Of a stretch of 64,000 nucleotides of DNA, positions 55,279-63,466 are shown piece after piece (the stretch's first letter is position 1; each line of letters starts with the position of its first letter). The position numbers were made by a program, and so were the translations under genes. This DNA is from Nitrospira sp. (lineage in GTDB: Bacteria > Nitrospirota > Nitrospiria > Nitrospirales > Nitrospiraceae): NCBI GenBank assembly GCA_024331125.1, contig JANDJI010000001.1:466001-530000 (forward strand), given 5' to 3'. Below the pieces are notes generated by a model. That model had not been told where the DNA came from, did not search any database, and worked only from the letters and a program-made list of their open reading frames with translations.

Positions 55279-56136
55279 ATGAGAATCGTCATCGGCGTCG
55301 ATTGGTCGGACCAAGCCTTTGCGGCGGTCTCCCAAACGTTTCAGATCTACCGCCCGACGGACGTCACGTTGGTGCACGGAATCAACCTAGGCATGTTCAA
55401 GCAACCCATCGTGGCGGAAGCGGCTAATTTGCAGGGGTATGACGACTTCCGCAACGCGATGGTGAACGCGGGGCACCAACTACTCGATCAAGCAGCGGCG
55501 CTGGTGCCGGCAGAGGTGACGGCGGTACGCAAGATCAATGAAATTGGCAGCCCCGCCCAAGTCATTCTTGACAGCGCGCAGGCCGTCTCGGCCGACCTGG
55601 TTGTAGTTGGCGCGAGGGGACGAGGCCGCCTTGCTGAAACGGTGCTCGGCAGCGTTTCTCATCGTGTACTCTCTCATAACTCCCGTTCCACCTTGATCGT
55701 CAAGGGCCAGGCACGCCCGATCCGGCAGGCATTGGTCGCCGTCGAGGGCCGCGACGATGCCGAGCGGATCGTAGAGTGGCTGACCCACTACCGGTTCGCA
55801 ACGCCGGTGGAACTCCGCGTGTTCAATGTCGTGGCCCCCATCGGATTGGACAGTCCCTACGATGGGATGGAGGCGCGGACCTGGTGGGAGGGAGCGGAGG
55901 CCTATGCCGAACAGCTCGTCAAAAACACGGCGGTCAAACTGTCCGATGCCGGCTATACGGCTGGCACAAAGGTGTCGGTCGGCAGCCCGGCGGCTTTGAT
56001 TGAGGAGGAAGCGAAAGCCATGGACCTGGTGATCGCCTCGTCGCACGGAAGAAGGGGGGTAGCGCGTTTTCTCCTGGGCAGCGTCTCGCATGCGATCGTC
56101 CATCATGTGTCTTGTCCGGTACTGGTCATCCGGTGA
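55279..56136 (+). CDS. Tandem universal stress protein
   Basis: A 285-residue protein with two Usp domains (about 1-145 and 148-285). Each ends in the nucleotide-binding pattern, GARGRGRLAETVLGSVS and SSHGRRGVARFLLGSVS. Of two possible ATGs (55273 and 55279) the second has GGAG at a proper eight-base distance. It differs from the tandem Usp at 7365 in sequence and neighbours, so this is a second copy of the type. Confidence 0.9.
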   Translation: MRIVIGVDWSDQAFAAVSQTFQIYRPTDVTLVHGINLGMFKQPIVAEAANLQGYDDFRNAMVNAGHQLLDQAAALVPAEVTAVRKINEIGSPAQVILDSAQAVSADLVVVGARGRGRLAETVLGSVSHRVLSHNSRSTLIVKGQARPIRQALVAVEGRDDAERIVEWLTHYRFATPVELRVFNVVAPIGLDSPYDGMEARTWWEGAEAYAEQLVKNTAVKLSDAGYTAGTKVSVGSPAALIEEEAKAMDLVIASSHGRRGVARFLLGSVSHAIVHHVSCPVLVIR

Positions 56137-56161
56137 AGAAACAGGAGCAAGGAGATCGACC

Positions 56162-56521
56162 ATGAACATCATAGCGGCAGCGAGTCTCATCATTCTGCTG
56201 GCGGCAGCCCCCTGGGCCACCGCGCAGGTGCTTCGCGGCAATCCCAAGACGGGGGAAACAGTGTACCAGCAACAGTGTCTGCGTTGCCACGGAGCGAATC
56301 TCGATGGCAACGGACCGGACAGTCGAGACTTGATCGTGCCTCCCATTGATTTTCGGTCTCCGGCCAGCCGATCCAAGACCGATTGGGAACTGCTCGTCTC
56401 GATCGCCAACGGCGTGTTGTTCACCCCGATGCACAGTTTCCGTGGCAAACTGACGGACGAGCAGATGCTGGACGTGTTGTCCTACATCCGAACCAGAATT
56501 CCGCCCGACATTGTCAGCTGA
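56162..56521 (+). CDS. Small periplasmic c-type cytochrome
   Basis: A 119-residue monoheme cytochrome with a signal peptide ending ATAQ (about 22), a haem site C-LRC-H (about 39-43) and a likely axial Met in TPMHSF (about 92), followed by the last helix LTDEQMLDVLSYIR. AAGGAG lies seven bases before the ATG. It could shuttle electrons to or from the thiol-relay protein encoded nine bases downstream or another respiratory complex. Confidence 0.9.
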   Translation: MNIIAAASLIILLAAAPWATAQVLRGNPKTGETVYQQQCLRCHGANLDGNGPDSRDLIVPPIDFRSPASRSKTDWELLVSIANGVLFTPMHSFRGKLTDEQMLDVLSYIRTRIPPDIVS

Positions 56522-56529
56522 CGTCACCC

Positions 56530-57684
56530 GTGCTCCGGCGGCCAACAGCCCGGTGGCCCTTCACCCTGACGCTTGTCCTGTCCCTTCTCACAGGGCCGGC
56601 CGCTGGAGGCACAGACATCCCCATCTACGATGCTGCGCCGGACATCGAGGTCTTCGTTCGCGCAGGCTGCCCCCATTGCGAGGCCGCCAAGATCTTCCTG
56701 GACACCCTCCGCCGCGAGCAGCCGGATCTTCGGATCAGGTTCTACGACATCGGCGAGGATCCGGACGCACGACAACGGCTTGCCACGCTGGTTCACGATC
56801 GGAGCCTATCCGTGATAGGAGTCCCCACCTTCCTTATTGGAACGGAACTGATTGTCGGCTTTCGCTCCAATGAGACGACCGGCGCGGACATTCGCGCGCT
56901 CCTGGCCCGCAATGCCCGTGCCACCCTACCACCTCCGCTCGTTGACAGCATCGAGACATCGTGGTTTGGCCGGCTGCACGTTAAGGACTTCGGCCTTCCA
57001 CTGTTCACTGTCATCATCGGCCTGTTGGATGGGTTCAACCCCTGCGCGATGTGGGTGCTGCTTTTTCTCCTGTCGCTGCTCGTCAATCTTCATGATCGGT
57101 TCAAGATGGCGCTCATCGCCGGAACCTTCGTCCTCGTCAGTGGGCTGGTGTACTTCGCCTTCATGGCCGCATGGCTCAACGTGTTTCTGGTGATCGGCCT
57201 TTCCCGTGCCATCCAGATTGTGCTGGGCTGTGTCGCCTGCTTCATGGGAGCAGTCAACGTCAAAGATTTTGTCGCTTTCCAGCGCGGGATTTCGCTGAGC
57301 ATTCCCGATTCGACGAAACCACGGTTGTACATCATGGTTCGCCGAATCCTTCAAGCTGATCACCTCCCTGGCGCCTTGGTCGGCACTGCACTGTTGGCCG
57401 GTTTCGTAAACGTGATCGAACTGCTGTGTACGGCCGGATTCCCCATGCTTTACACCCAGATTCTTACCGCACAACAGCTCTCGGCCTGGCAATACTATGG
57501 CTATCTCGGCTTGTACAACCTGGCCTACATCTTTGATGACAGCCTCATGGTTGGGATTGCGGTGGTCACACTGAGCCGCAGAAAATTGCAGGAACAAGCC
57601 GGCCGTTGGCTCAAACTCGCCGGCGGATCGGTCATGATCGGGTTGGGGATCGTCTTGCTGTTTCGCCCTGCATGGCTGGCATGA
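56530..57684 (+). CDS. Fusion of exported glutaredoxin-like domain and DsbD/CcdA-like membrane domain
   Basis: A 384-residue protein. After a signal segment (about 8-26) comes a thioredoxin/glutaredoxin-fold domain with a CPHC site (about residue 45) and the cis-Pro end GVPTFLIG. From ~150 on it has about six membrane helices with GLLDGFNPCAMWVLLF and VIELLCTAGFP, the two Cys-bearing helices that carry electrons through the membrane in DsbD/CcdA/ScsB proteins. It should send reducing power from cytoplasmic thioredoxin to a periplasmic thiol partner, its own N-terminal domain being the first acceptor. The start GTG at 56530 has no clear ribosome site and may be coupled to the cytochrome gene. 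Confidence 0.82.
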   Translation: MLRRPTARWPFTLTLVLSLLTGPAAGGTDIPIYDAAPDIEVFVRAGCPHCEAAKIFLDTLRREQPDLRIRFYDIGEDPDARQRLATLVHDRSLSVIGVPTFLIGTELIVGFRSNETTGADIRALLARNARATLPPPLVDSIETSWFGRLHVKDFGLPLFTVIIGLLDGFNPCAMWVLLFLLSLLVNLHDRFKMALIAGTFVLVSGLVYFAFMAAWLNVFLVIGLSRAIQIVLGCVACFMGAVNVKDFVAFQRGISLSIPDSTKPRLYIMVRRILQADHLPGALVGTALLAGFVNVIELLCTAGFPMLYTQILTAQQLSAWQYYGYLGLYNLAYIFDDSLMVGIAVVTLSRRKLQEQAGRWLKLAGGSVMIGLGIVLLFRPAWLA

Positions 57685-57753
57685 TCGCCTCCGACCGTGC
57701 CCCCAAACATCCCTCGATTGAGCCGCGCGGATCATTCGTGTAGAAGGAGAGGG

Positions 57754-59928
57754 ATGGCCGGCTCTTCGTCCGATCACCTTGTAGGATCCCTCACGCCGTT
57801 CTTCTCTCCCCGTCGCGTTGCCGTGGTCGGAGCATCCCGTGAGAAAGGCAGCATCGGGGCTCGGGTACTGGACTGTCTTCGAAGCGGAGGGTTCGGCGGC
57901 TTGATCCTTCCTGTTAATCCTCGTGCCGACAGTATCGACGGCCTGCGCGCGTTCTCCTCTCTCTCAGCCATCCCGGACTCGATTGACCTTGCGGTCATCA
58001 CCGTTCCCGCCCATCTTTCCCTTTCTATCATCGACGAGTGCGCCGCCAAAGGGGTCCCCGCTGTTATCATGATCGCCGCCGGTTTTGCCGAAACAGGTGA
58101 AAGAGGAGCCAGGATCGAGCAGGAACTGCGCACGAAGATTCAGCAACAGGGCATCCGCCTCATCGGACCGAATTGTTTCGGCCTCATGAACCTCGATCCG
58201 ACCGTCAGGCTCAATGCCACATACACACCGGTTCTTCCGCCTTTCGGATCCGTCTCCATCGCCTCGGACAGTGGAGGCGTCGGCGCCATGGTGGTCATGG
58301 CGGCCCGACGGGTCAATCTTGGCATCTCCACGTACGTGAGTCTCGGTAATCATGTGGACGTGAACGTCAACGATCTTCTGGAATATTGGGAGCAGGATTC
58401 CAACACCCAGGTCATCCTGTTGTACCTCGAAACTATCCCCGATCCCCATCGGTTTCGACGGCTCGCGGAGAGAATCGGCCGGCACAAACCGATCATCGCC
58501 TTAAAAGCTGGGCGCACCACGGCCGGCCAAGCGGCAGCCGGCTCGCACACGGCGGCACTGGCGACCAACGACCGGGCTGTCGACGCTCTCTTCACCCACT
58601 GTGGTGTCATCCGCGCCTCGACGTTGGAGGAGTGGCTTGCGCTCGCTGTGGCATTTTCCAACCGGCGACGCCCTGCCGGTCGTCGTGCCGGCATCTTGAC
58701 CAACTCCGGTGGAGCAGGAGTGCTGTGCGCGGACAGTTGCGAGAAAGAAGGACTCTTTGTCCCTCCATTGCCGCCATCGGTCAGCGCCACACTGGCTTCG
58801 TTTCTCTCACCGCTGGCGGCGCTCAACAATCCTGTTGACGTGATTGGCCTTGCGACCGAGGACCAACATGCGGCCGCCACCGAAACCCTGTTGCGCTCCG
58901 ACGCCTTGGATGCCCTCATCATCGCACACCTGTCGATCAACGTCGCGGACAATGACCAGGCAGCGGCGGGAATCATCCGAGGCATCCGTGCGGCAAGGCT
59001 GGCCGGCAGCCGCAAACCCGTCTTTCTCTGTTGGATGGCGGAAGGTGATAGAGATCGTCACTTCTCAGTCGATGGAGAGGCCATCCCGACCTATCACACT
59101 CCGGACATCCCGGCCCTTGTCATCGGACAACTCTTGTCTTATGAAGCGTGGCGAGAGCAGTCACTGGACGATGTGGGCCTCCAGTCTGCCCGTAAGCTGC
59201 CCGATCTTAACTTGCCCCAGGCCAAAGCCATTTGCGCCAAGGCCCTCTTGGACCGTGGGCCAGGCTGGCTCACGACAAAAGAGGTGCAGACCCTGCTTGC
59301 CGCAGTCAACGCCCCGCTTTTGGGCCGACTGGCAACCGATCCAGAGGAAGCCGTCCGGGCTGCCGAAACCATCGGCTATCCGGTGGCGGTGAAACTCGCG
59401 TCCCATCACATTCTGCACAAAACGGAGCTGGGGGCGGTGTGCCTCAATCTGACTGACGCGCAAGCGGTGCGACAAGCTTTGAAAACCATCAAAGAACGGC
59501 TCGTGCAGATCGGTAAGGCGGATGCCATGGAAGGCGTGCTGGTGCAACCGATGGTGTCAGGCGGCGTGGAGCTGCTGATCGGCGCAACCCGCGATCCGCA
59601 CTTCGGCCCTGTGATCGCGGTCGGCCTGGGCGGCATTCACGTTGAACTCCTCGGCGATGTTCAATTTGGGCTCGCTCCTCTTACGAATCGCGACGTATCG
59701 AGAATGATCCGGAATCTGAAAGGGTATCCCCTGCTCACCGGCTACCGAGGCAGGCCGGCGATGGATGTGCGGGCACTCGAAGACGTCCTCTTACGAATGT
59801 CCTGCCTCGTCGAGGCAATCCCGGATATCGGCGAGCTGGATCTCAATCCCATCATCGTGCTGCCGGAGGGCCAAGGGTGCACGGTCGTGGATGCACGGGT
59901 GCTCGTCCAAGCACCTTCTGAACATTGA
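57754..59928 (+). CDS. ADP-forming acyl-CoA (acetate-CoA) ligase, fused alpha and beta parts
   Basis: A 724-residue protein with CoA-binding domain (about 12-140, AVVGASREKGSIG), succinyl-CoA-ligase-like domains (155-470) with the phospho-His in GSHTAALA, and a C-terminal ATP-grasp domain (about 490-720, YPVAVKLASHHILHKTELGAV). It converts acyl-CoA, ADP and phosphate into acid, CoA and ATP, or the reverse. No acetyltransferase domain is attached. The ATG at 57754 follows AAGGAGAGGG; an in-frame ATG at 57697 is less likely. It could save ATP during fermentation-like or low-oxygen metabolism, matching the hydrogenase. Confidence 0.9.
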   Translation: MAGSSSDHLVGSLTPFFSPRRVAVVGASREKGSIGARVLDCLRSGGFGGLILPVNPRADSIDGLRAFSSLSAIPDSIDLAVITVPAHLSLSIIDECAAKGVPAVIMIAAGFAETGERGARIEQELRTKIQQQGIRLIGPNCFGLMNLDPTVRLNATYTPVLPPFGSVSIASDSGGVGAMVVMAARRVNLGISTYVSLGNHVDVNVNDLLEYWEQDSNTQVILLYLETIPDPHRFRRLAERIGRHKPIIALKAGRTTAGQAAAGSHTAALATNDRAVDALFTHCGVIRASTLEEWLALAVAFSNRRRPAGRRAGILTNSGGAGVLCADSCEKEGLFVPPLPPSVSATLASFLSPLAALNNPVDVIGLATEDQHAAATETLLRSDALDALIIAHLSINVADNDQAAAGIIRGIRAARLAGSRKPVFLCWMAEGDRDRHFSVDGEAIPTYHTPDIPALVIGQLLSYEAWREQSLDDVGLQSARKLPDLNLPQAKAICAKALLDRGPGWLTTKEVQTLLAAVNAPLLGRLATDPEEAVRAAETIGYPVAVKLASHHILHKTELGAVCLNLTDAQAVRQALKTIKERLVQIGKADAMEGVLVQPMVSGGVELLIGATRDPHFGPVIAVGLGGIHVELLGDVQFGLAPLTNRDVSRMIRNLKGYPLLTGYRGRPAMDVRALEDVLLRMSCLVEAIPDIGELDLNPIIVLPEGQGCTVVDARVLVQAPSEH

Positions 59929-60012
59929 GAGGGTGGTCGTTCCGTCAAGCTTCCACACAGACCCGCTCATCGGTCCCTGCCGGCCATCTCACCGAAACTG
60001 TGAACCCTCCGA

Positions 60013-60765
60013 TCACCGCCAGGTGACTTCTTCCCAATAGAGATGCACAAAGGTCTCAAAGGGAGGAAAGTTGGCGGAGTTCTGTTCTTTTGACCGAACC
60101 CACAGGTCGATCTCCATGCCGGCTGGATCCGTCTCGCCGCCCGGCAAGGTCCGTGCAACGGGGTACCGAACCTCATGAGTCTGGGGATCCCGCGAACGCT
60201 CCATTACCATAAAATGGGCATCGTAGTCCTTGTAGAGCACCTCGTCATCCTTGTACATCGTCGCGGTGCCCCACCCCCCCAGGTACAGCCAGGTTTTCGG
60301 ATAGAGGGGATCACCGTTGTTTGAATCACCGTGCTCGTAGATCCTGGTGGCGATGCCGCCGTCTTGAAACGGCGCTTTCTCCGTAAACCGATCGAAGACG
60401 ATTCGATACCGGTGAGAACCCTCCACGAACTCGGCCACCACCAGACCAGTGTTGGTCTTCTCGTTGACCTCGATCTCGATCGTCCCCTTCACCGGCTTGA
60501 GCCGTTTCCCCGCATAGTCGAGATGGTCCCAGGGCGGCAAGTCCTGCATGCTCCCGACAAGGACCGCCCGTTCACCTTTCAAGCGGAACTCACCGCTGTA
60601 ATGGGGATGTTCCGTGGCTTTGAAAATTCTGGTTCCCTCCGTCCCTTTTGGAGTTCCGAATTGCCGCTCTTGTGCCTGGACGGTCATCCAAGACCACGTC
60701 GCCATTGAACCTATTGAAACTGCTGTGGCGATCGCCCACAGGGCCACCGATAGAACGACTCGCAC
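60013..60765 (-). CDS. Unrecognised exported protein
   Basis: A 250-residue protein with a signal segment (about 5-33) and a beta-rich mature domain with many Trp, Tyr and charged residues, ending in FVHLYWEEVTWR. I do not recognise the family. The start is a GTG at 60765 chosen for AAGGAGG seven bases before it. It has no haem motif. The genes around it encode cytochromes and redox proteins, so a periplasmic role beside electron transfer is possible. It converges with the acyl-CoA ligase gene. Confidence 0.7.
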   Translation of the reverse strand: MRVVLSVALWAIATAVSIGSMATWSWMTVQAQERQFGTPKGTEGTRIFKATEHPHYSGEFRLKGERAVLVGSMQDLPPWDHLDYAGKRLKPVKGTIEIEVNEKTNTGLVVAEFVEGSHRYRIVFDRFTEKAPFQDGGIATRIYEHGDSNNGDPLYPKTWLYLGGWGTATMYKDDEVLYKDYDAHFMVMERSRDPQTHEVRYPVARTLPGGETDPAGMEIDLWVRSKEQNSANFPPFETFVHLYWEEVTWR

Positions 60766-61017
60766 GGCGCACCTCCTTGTGGTTATGAGAATGGTGGGGC
60801 TTGCACAACTCTGCACCCCCATCTTCCCATCCCATCGAAGCGACCTGCAATCGGCGGGATCGAACCGTTAAATCATTCAAGAGAAACAAGGGGCACGACC
60901 GTGAACGGACCTGTTTGAATAGAACGGCCTTCCTCTCATGTGGTCGCTGTCATCACGAGGCTCTTTCGAGAAGGCTGCATTCGCCGCATAAGCCCCGGCT
61001 TGGTCCACACACGCAGA

Positions 61018-61521
61018 TCAGTCTGCCATTGGATTCGGATCTCTACGCAGAAGGGCCAGGTACATGAGCAGGTCGGCGATGTCTTGATCGGTCATGGTGA
61101 GGTCGGGAAACATGCCGGTGCCCGGATGCCCCTCTCGGATGGCGCGGGCCCGTTCTTTGTTGGTCTTGAGCCGAAGGGCGGCGGGATTGCGAAGGTCCGG
61201 CGGCGGGGGGTTGAGTCCGGCGATGAGCGCGGCCGTATCCGGATCGAGTCTCGGCGTGCGCCCCGCATAACCGTCGATGCCATGGCAATAGTGGCAGGCT
61301 CCCCTGCCGTTGAAGATCTCGCGGCCCTTCGCGACATTGCCTTTGAGCTTGACGTTTTCCGGCGAGGAGGCGGCGGCCCAGCCTGTTTCAACGGAGAGAG
61401 GGAGCAATTGTCCTCCGATCCAACAAGCGAGAATCAGTGTGCCGACGGTCAGGGTGCGCCGGTGGATTCGGACGAGCCCTTTCTGCTCTCCAGCCCTCAT
61501 GACGACCGTTCGTTGTCCCAA
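61018..61521 (-). CDS. Periplasmic c-type cytochrome
   Basis: A 167-residue protein with a membrane-targeting segment at about 24-48 (signal or anchor), haem site C-HYC-H (about 76-80) and the likely axial Met in GTGMFPDL (about 137), ending in the usual DIADLLMYL helix. The frame may start at TTG 61521, which has GGGAG at a good distance, or at ATG 61500. It is downstream of the hemerythrin gene on the same strand by 27 bases. Confidence 0.85.
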   Translation of the reverse strand: MGQRTVVMRAGEQKGLVRIHRRTLTVGTLILACWIGGQLLPLSVETGWAAASSPENVKLKGNVAKGREIFNGRGACHYCHGIDGYAGRTPRLDPDTAALIAGLNPPPPDLRNPAALRLKTNKERARAIREGHPGTGMFPDLTMTDQDIADLLMYLALLRRDPNPMAD

Positions 61522-61548
61522 CCCATCACTCCCATACAGGTGGCTCCG

Positions 61549-62028
61549 TCAGTGATCACTGCAGCAGGCGTTATAGCGATCTTCCGGGATGGCCTCCATG
61601 TCTTGAAAGACCTTCGCCCGCTCTTCATCACTGGTCACGTTGTCGATGGAGGGATACAGCACCCGCTCTTCTTTCATATTGTGCGAGCCTAGAACGTTCA
61701 GCAGCAATTGTTCCTCTTGGTCGCTGTTGAGACTCTGTCGCGCCACCTTCTCATGGATGGATTCGAGCAATTGCCCGATTTGCCGGTGCTCATGCCGCAT
61801 GACAAAGGTCGGCCCGCCGTCGGTCATCCCTGTTTTTTGCTCCCACAGGGGAAACAGCAGGTCCTCCTCCCACACAATATGGCGCTGCAACCCGACCTTG
61901 AAATCCTTGAAGGCCTCCTTGGCCTTGGCAAAATCCGACCGCTTCGTCGTTTGGAACGTCTTGAACAGGTCATCGAGGCGATTGTGATCCTCTTCATACC
62001 ATGCTGTGATCGTCTTCTGTTCTCCCAT
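61549..62028 (-). CDS. Hemerythrin-domain protein
   Basis: A 159-residue four-helix protein with the His/Glu pattern of hemerythrin HHE domains: EEDHNRLDDLF, GLQRHIVWEEDLLFP, MRHEHRQIGQLL and GSHNMKEERVLYP. It would bind a di-iron centre and sense or store oxygen, NO or iron. GAGGAG lies upstream of the ATG. Its C-terminal CCSDH is unusual and might be a thiol or metal site. It pairs with the cytochrome gene downstream. Confidence 0.9.
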   Translation of the reverse strand: MGEQKTITAWYEEDHNRLDDLFKTFQTTKRSDFAKAKEAFKDFKVGLQRHIVWEEDLLFPLWEQKTGMTDGGPTFVMRHEHRQIGQLLESIHEKVARQSLNSDQEEQLLLNVLGSHNMKEERVLYPSIDNVTSDEERAKVFQDMEAIPEDRYNACCSDH

Positions 62029-62210
62029 GAGTTGCTCCTCTCTGTTATCAGCCGCGTGACCGACCCCGCGGCAACGAGCCAGCCCCCTCTTAACAGATTA
62101 TGCTGGTCGCAACAAGAGCCTTTTGGGGAATGTTGGCCTGCCGGGAGAGGGACATCGCTGTCAGATGACGAAGAATCTTTCAGCGCAGGAGGAGCAGATG
62201 AGCCGACCTT

Positions 62211-62693
62211 CTACATACACTCGGCGATGGCATCAAGCTCCGCTTTGAGCTTGGCTCGATCATTCCAGAGCCGGTCAAGGGGGAGTTTCAACAACGCTTC
62301 GATCCGCGTCCGCAACGCGCGATAGACTCGCTCAAACTCAGCGTCGATCTCGGCGTCTGTTCCTGTCGCCTTGGCCGGATCTTCCACTCCCCAATGGACG
62401 CGCAGTGCAGGGCCAAGATAAGCCGGGCAGGCTTCTCCTGCCTCGTCACCACACACCGTAATCACAAGGTCCGGCACGGTGGGAAGATCGGTCCAGGACT
62501 TGCTGAAGAGCCCTTCCGTCGAAATGCCTTCACGCCGCAAGAGCGCCAACGAGCGGGGATGGACCCTGCCGGTGGGATGGCTGCCCGCGCTCATGGCCCG
62601 CCAGTCCTGGCCGGCCAAGGCGTTGAACGTGGCCTCGGCTAGGATGGATCGGCACGAATTGCCGGTGCATAGGAACAACACAGAGCGTTGCAT
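62211..62693 (-). CDS. arsC: Thioredoxin-coupled arsenate reductase (low-molecular-weight phosphatase fold)
   Basis: A 160-residue protein with the P-loop C-TGNSC-RS (about residues 9-16) of the LMW-PTP/ArsC family and the redox Cys in VCGDEAGEACPAY. Three Cys in these places allow the thioredoxin-linked arsenate-to-arsenite cycle. It starts 16 bases after a thioredoxin gene on the same strand, an ideal reductant. The frame runs back to 62786, but the ATG at 62693 begins at the family N-terminus. Confidence 0.88.
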   Translation of the reverse strand: MQRSVLFLCTGNSCRSILAEATFNALAGQDWRAMSAGSHPTGRVHPRSLALLRREGISTEGLFSKSWTDLPTVPDLVITVCGDEAGEACPAYLGPALRVHWGVEDPAKATGTDAEIDAEFERVYRALRTRIEALLKLPLDRLWNDRAKLKAELDAIAECM

Positions 62694-62709
62694 TGATTGT
62701 TCGTTTGGC

Positions 62710-63144
62710 TCAGACGGAGGCACGGACCCATCGGACGATGTCCGGCAACCCCAGCGCCCCTGACCGTCTCGTGATTTCTCGCCCATGATGAAAGACGATC
62801 ATGGTGGGAATACCGGTAATGCCGAATCTCGCCGCCAGGTCGTGTTCTTCTTCGGTATTCACCTTGGCCAGCCGAACATGGGGTTCCAGTGTTTTAGCAG
62901 CCTGCTCAAAAGCCGGTGCCATGATCAGGCACGGCCCGCACCAGGAGGCCCAGAAATCCACCACGACCGGAATGTCGCTTCGTGTGACATGCGCGTCAAA
63001 AGTCGCCTTTGTCAACGTGATCGGCTGTCCTATAAACAACAGCCCATGGCACAGACCACACTTGGGTCCTTCGCCCAGGCGAGCCCCCGGCACGCGATTG
63101 ATACCTCCGCAATGTGGGCAAACGATGTGAAGCGGATCAGTCAT
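62710..63144 (-). CDS. Thioredoxin 2 (TrxC type, zinc-binding)
   Basis: A 144-residue protein with an N-terminal zinc module of two CxxC pairs (CPHC and CGLC, about 8-32) and a thioredoxin domain (about 35-144) with the WCGPC active site (near residue 68) and cis-Pro GIPTM. Zinc-type thioredoxins respond to oxidative stress. The ATG overlaps the end of the cbpM-like gene by eight bases. It should reduce the arsenate reductase that follows. Confidence 0.93.
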   Translation of the reverse strand: MTDPLHIVCPHCGGINRVPGARLGEGPKCGLCHGLLFIGQPITLTKATFDAHVTRSDIPVVVDFWASWCGPCLIMAPAFEQAAKTLEPHVRLAKVNTEEEHDLAARFGITGIPTMIVFHHGREITRRSGALGLPDIVRWVRASV

Positions 63145-63454
63145 CGACGTCGAGTCCCGCTCGCCGGAGCCGTTCACGCAGCCGGTCGATCTCGTTCAAG
63201 AGGTCCAGCATGACCGCGACCGTCTCGATGCCGGCTTCAAAGTCCCGCTGGAGACGAGCGGCTCGGCGAGCACGGACTAGGTCCGCCGCGCAGAACCGCC
63301 AGGCAGCCCGGTCCTGCCCCCGTTCGGCCAGAATTCCGACCTCAATCAACTCGGCAACCCACGTCACCTCGGCGTGACAGGCGCTTGCCAGCTCTTCGAC
63401 CGTCAGCACGTCCTCGCGCCCCACGATGTTGCCCGTCAACACGTCATCGTCCAT
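63137..63454 (-). CDS. Chaperone modulator CbpM-like (MerR-type helix-turn-helix)
   Basis: A 105-residue protein with a MerR-like N-terminal winged helix (VLTVEELASACHAEVTWVAE) followed by helices rich in Arg and Leu ending RERLRRAGLDVDD. The family binds the J-domain of CbpA and lowers its activity. GAGGT lies six bases before ATG 63454. It is 12 bases after the CbpA gene, the conserved order. Confidence 0.82.
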   Translation of the reverse strand: MDDDVLTGNIVGREDVLTVEELASACHAEVTWVAELIEVGILAERGQDRAAWRFCAADLVRARRAARLQRDFEAGIETVAVMLDLLNEIDRLRERLRRAGLDVDD

Positions 63455-63466
63455 GCTCACACCTCT

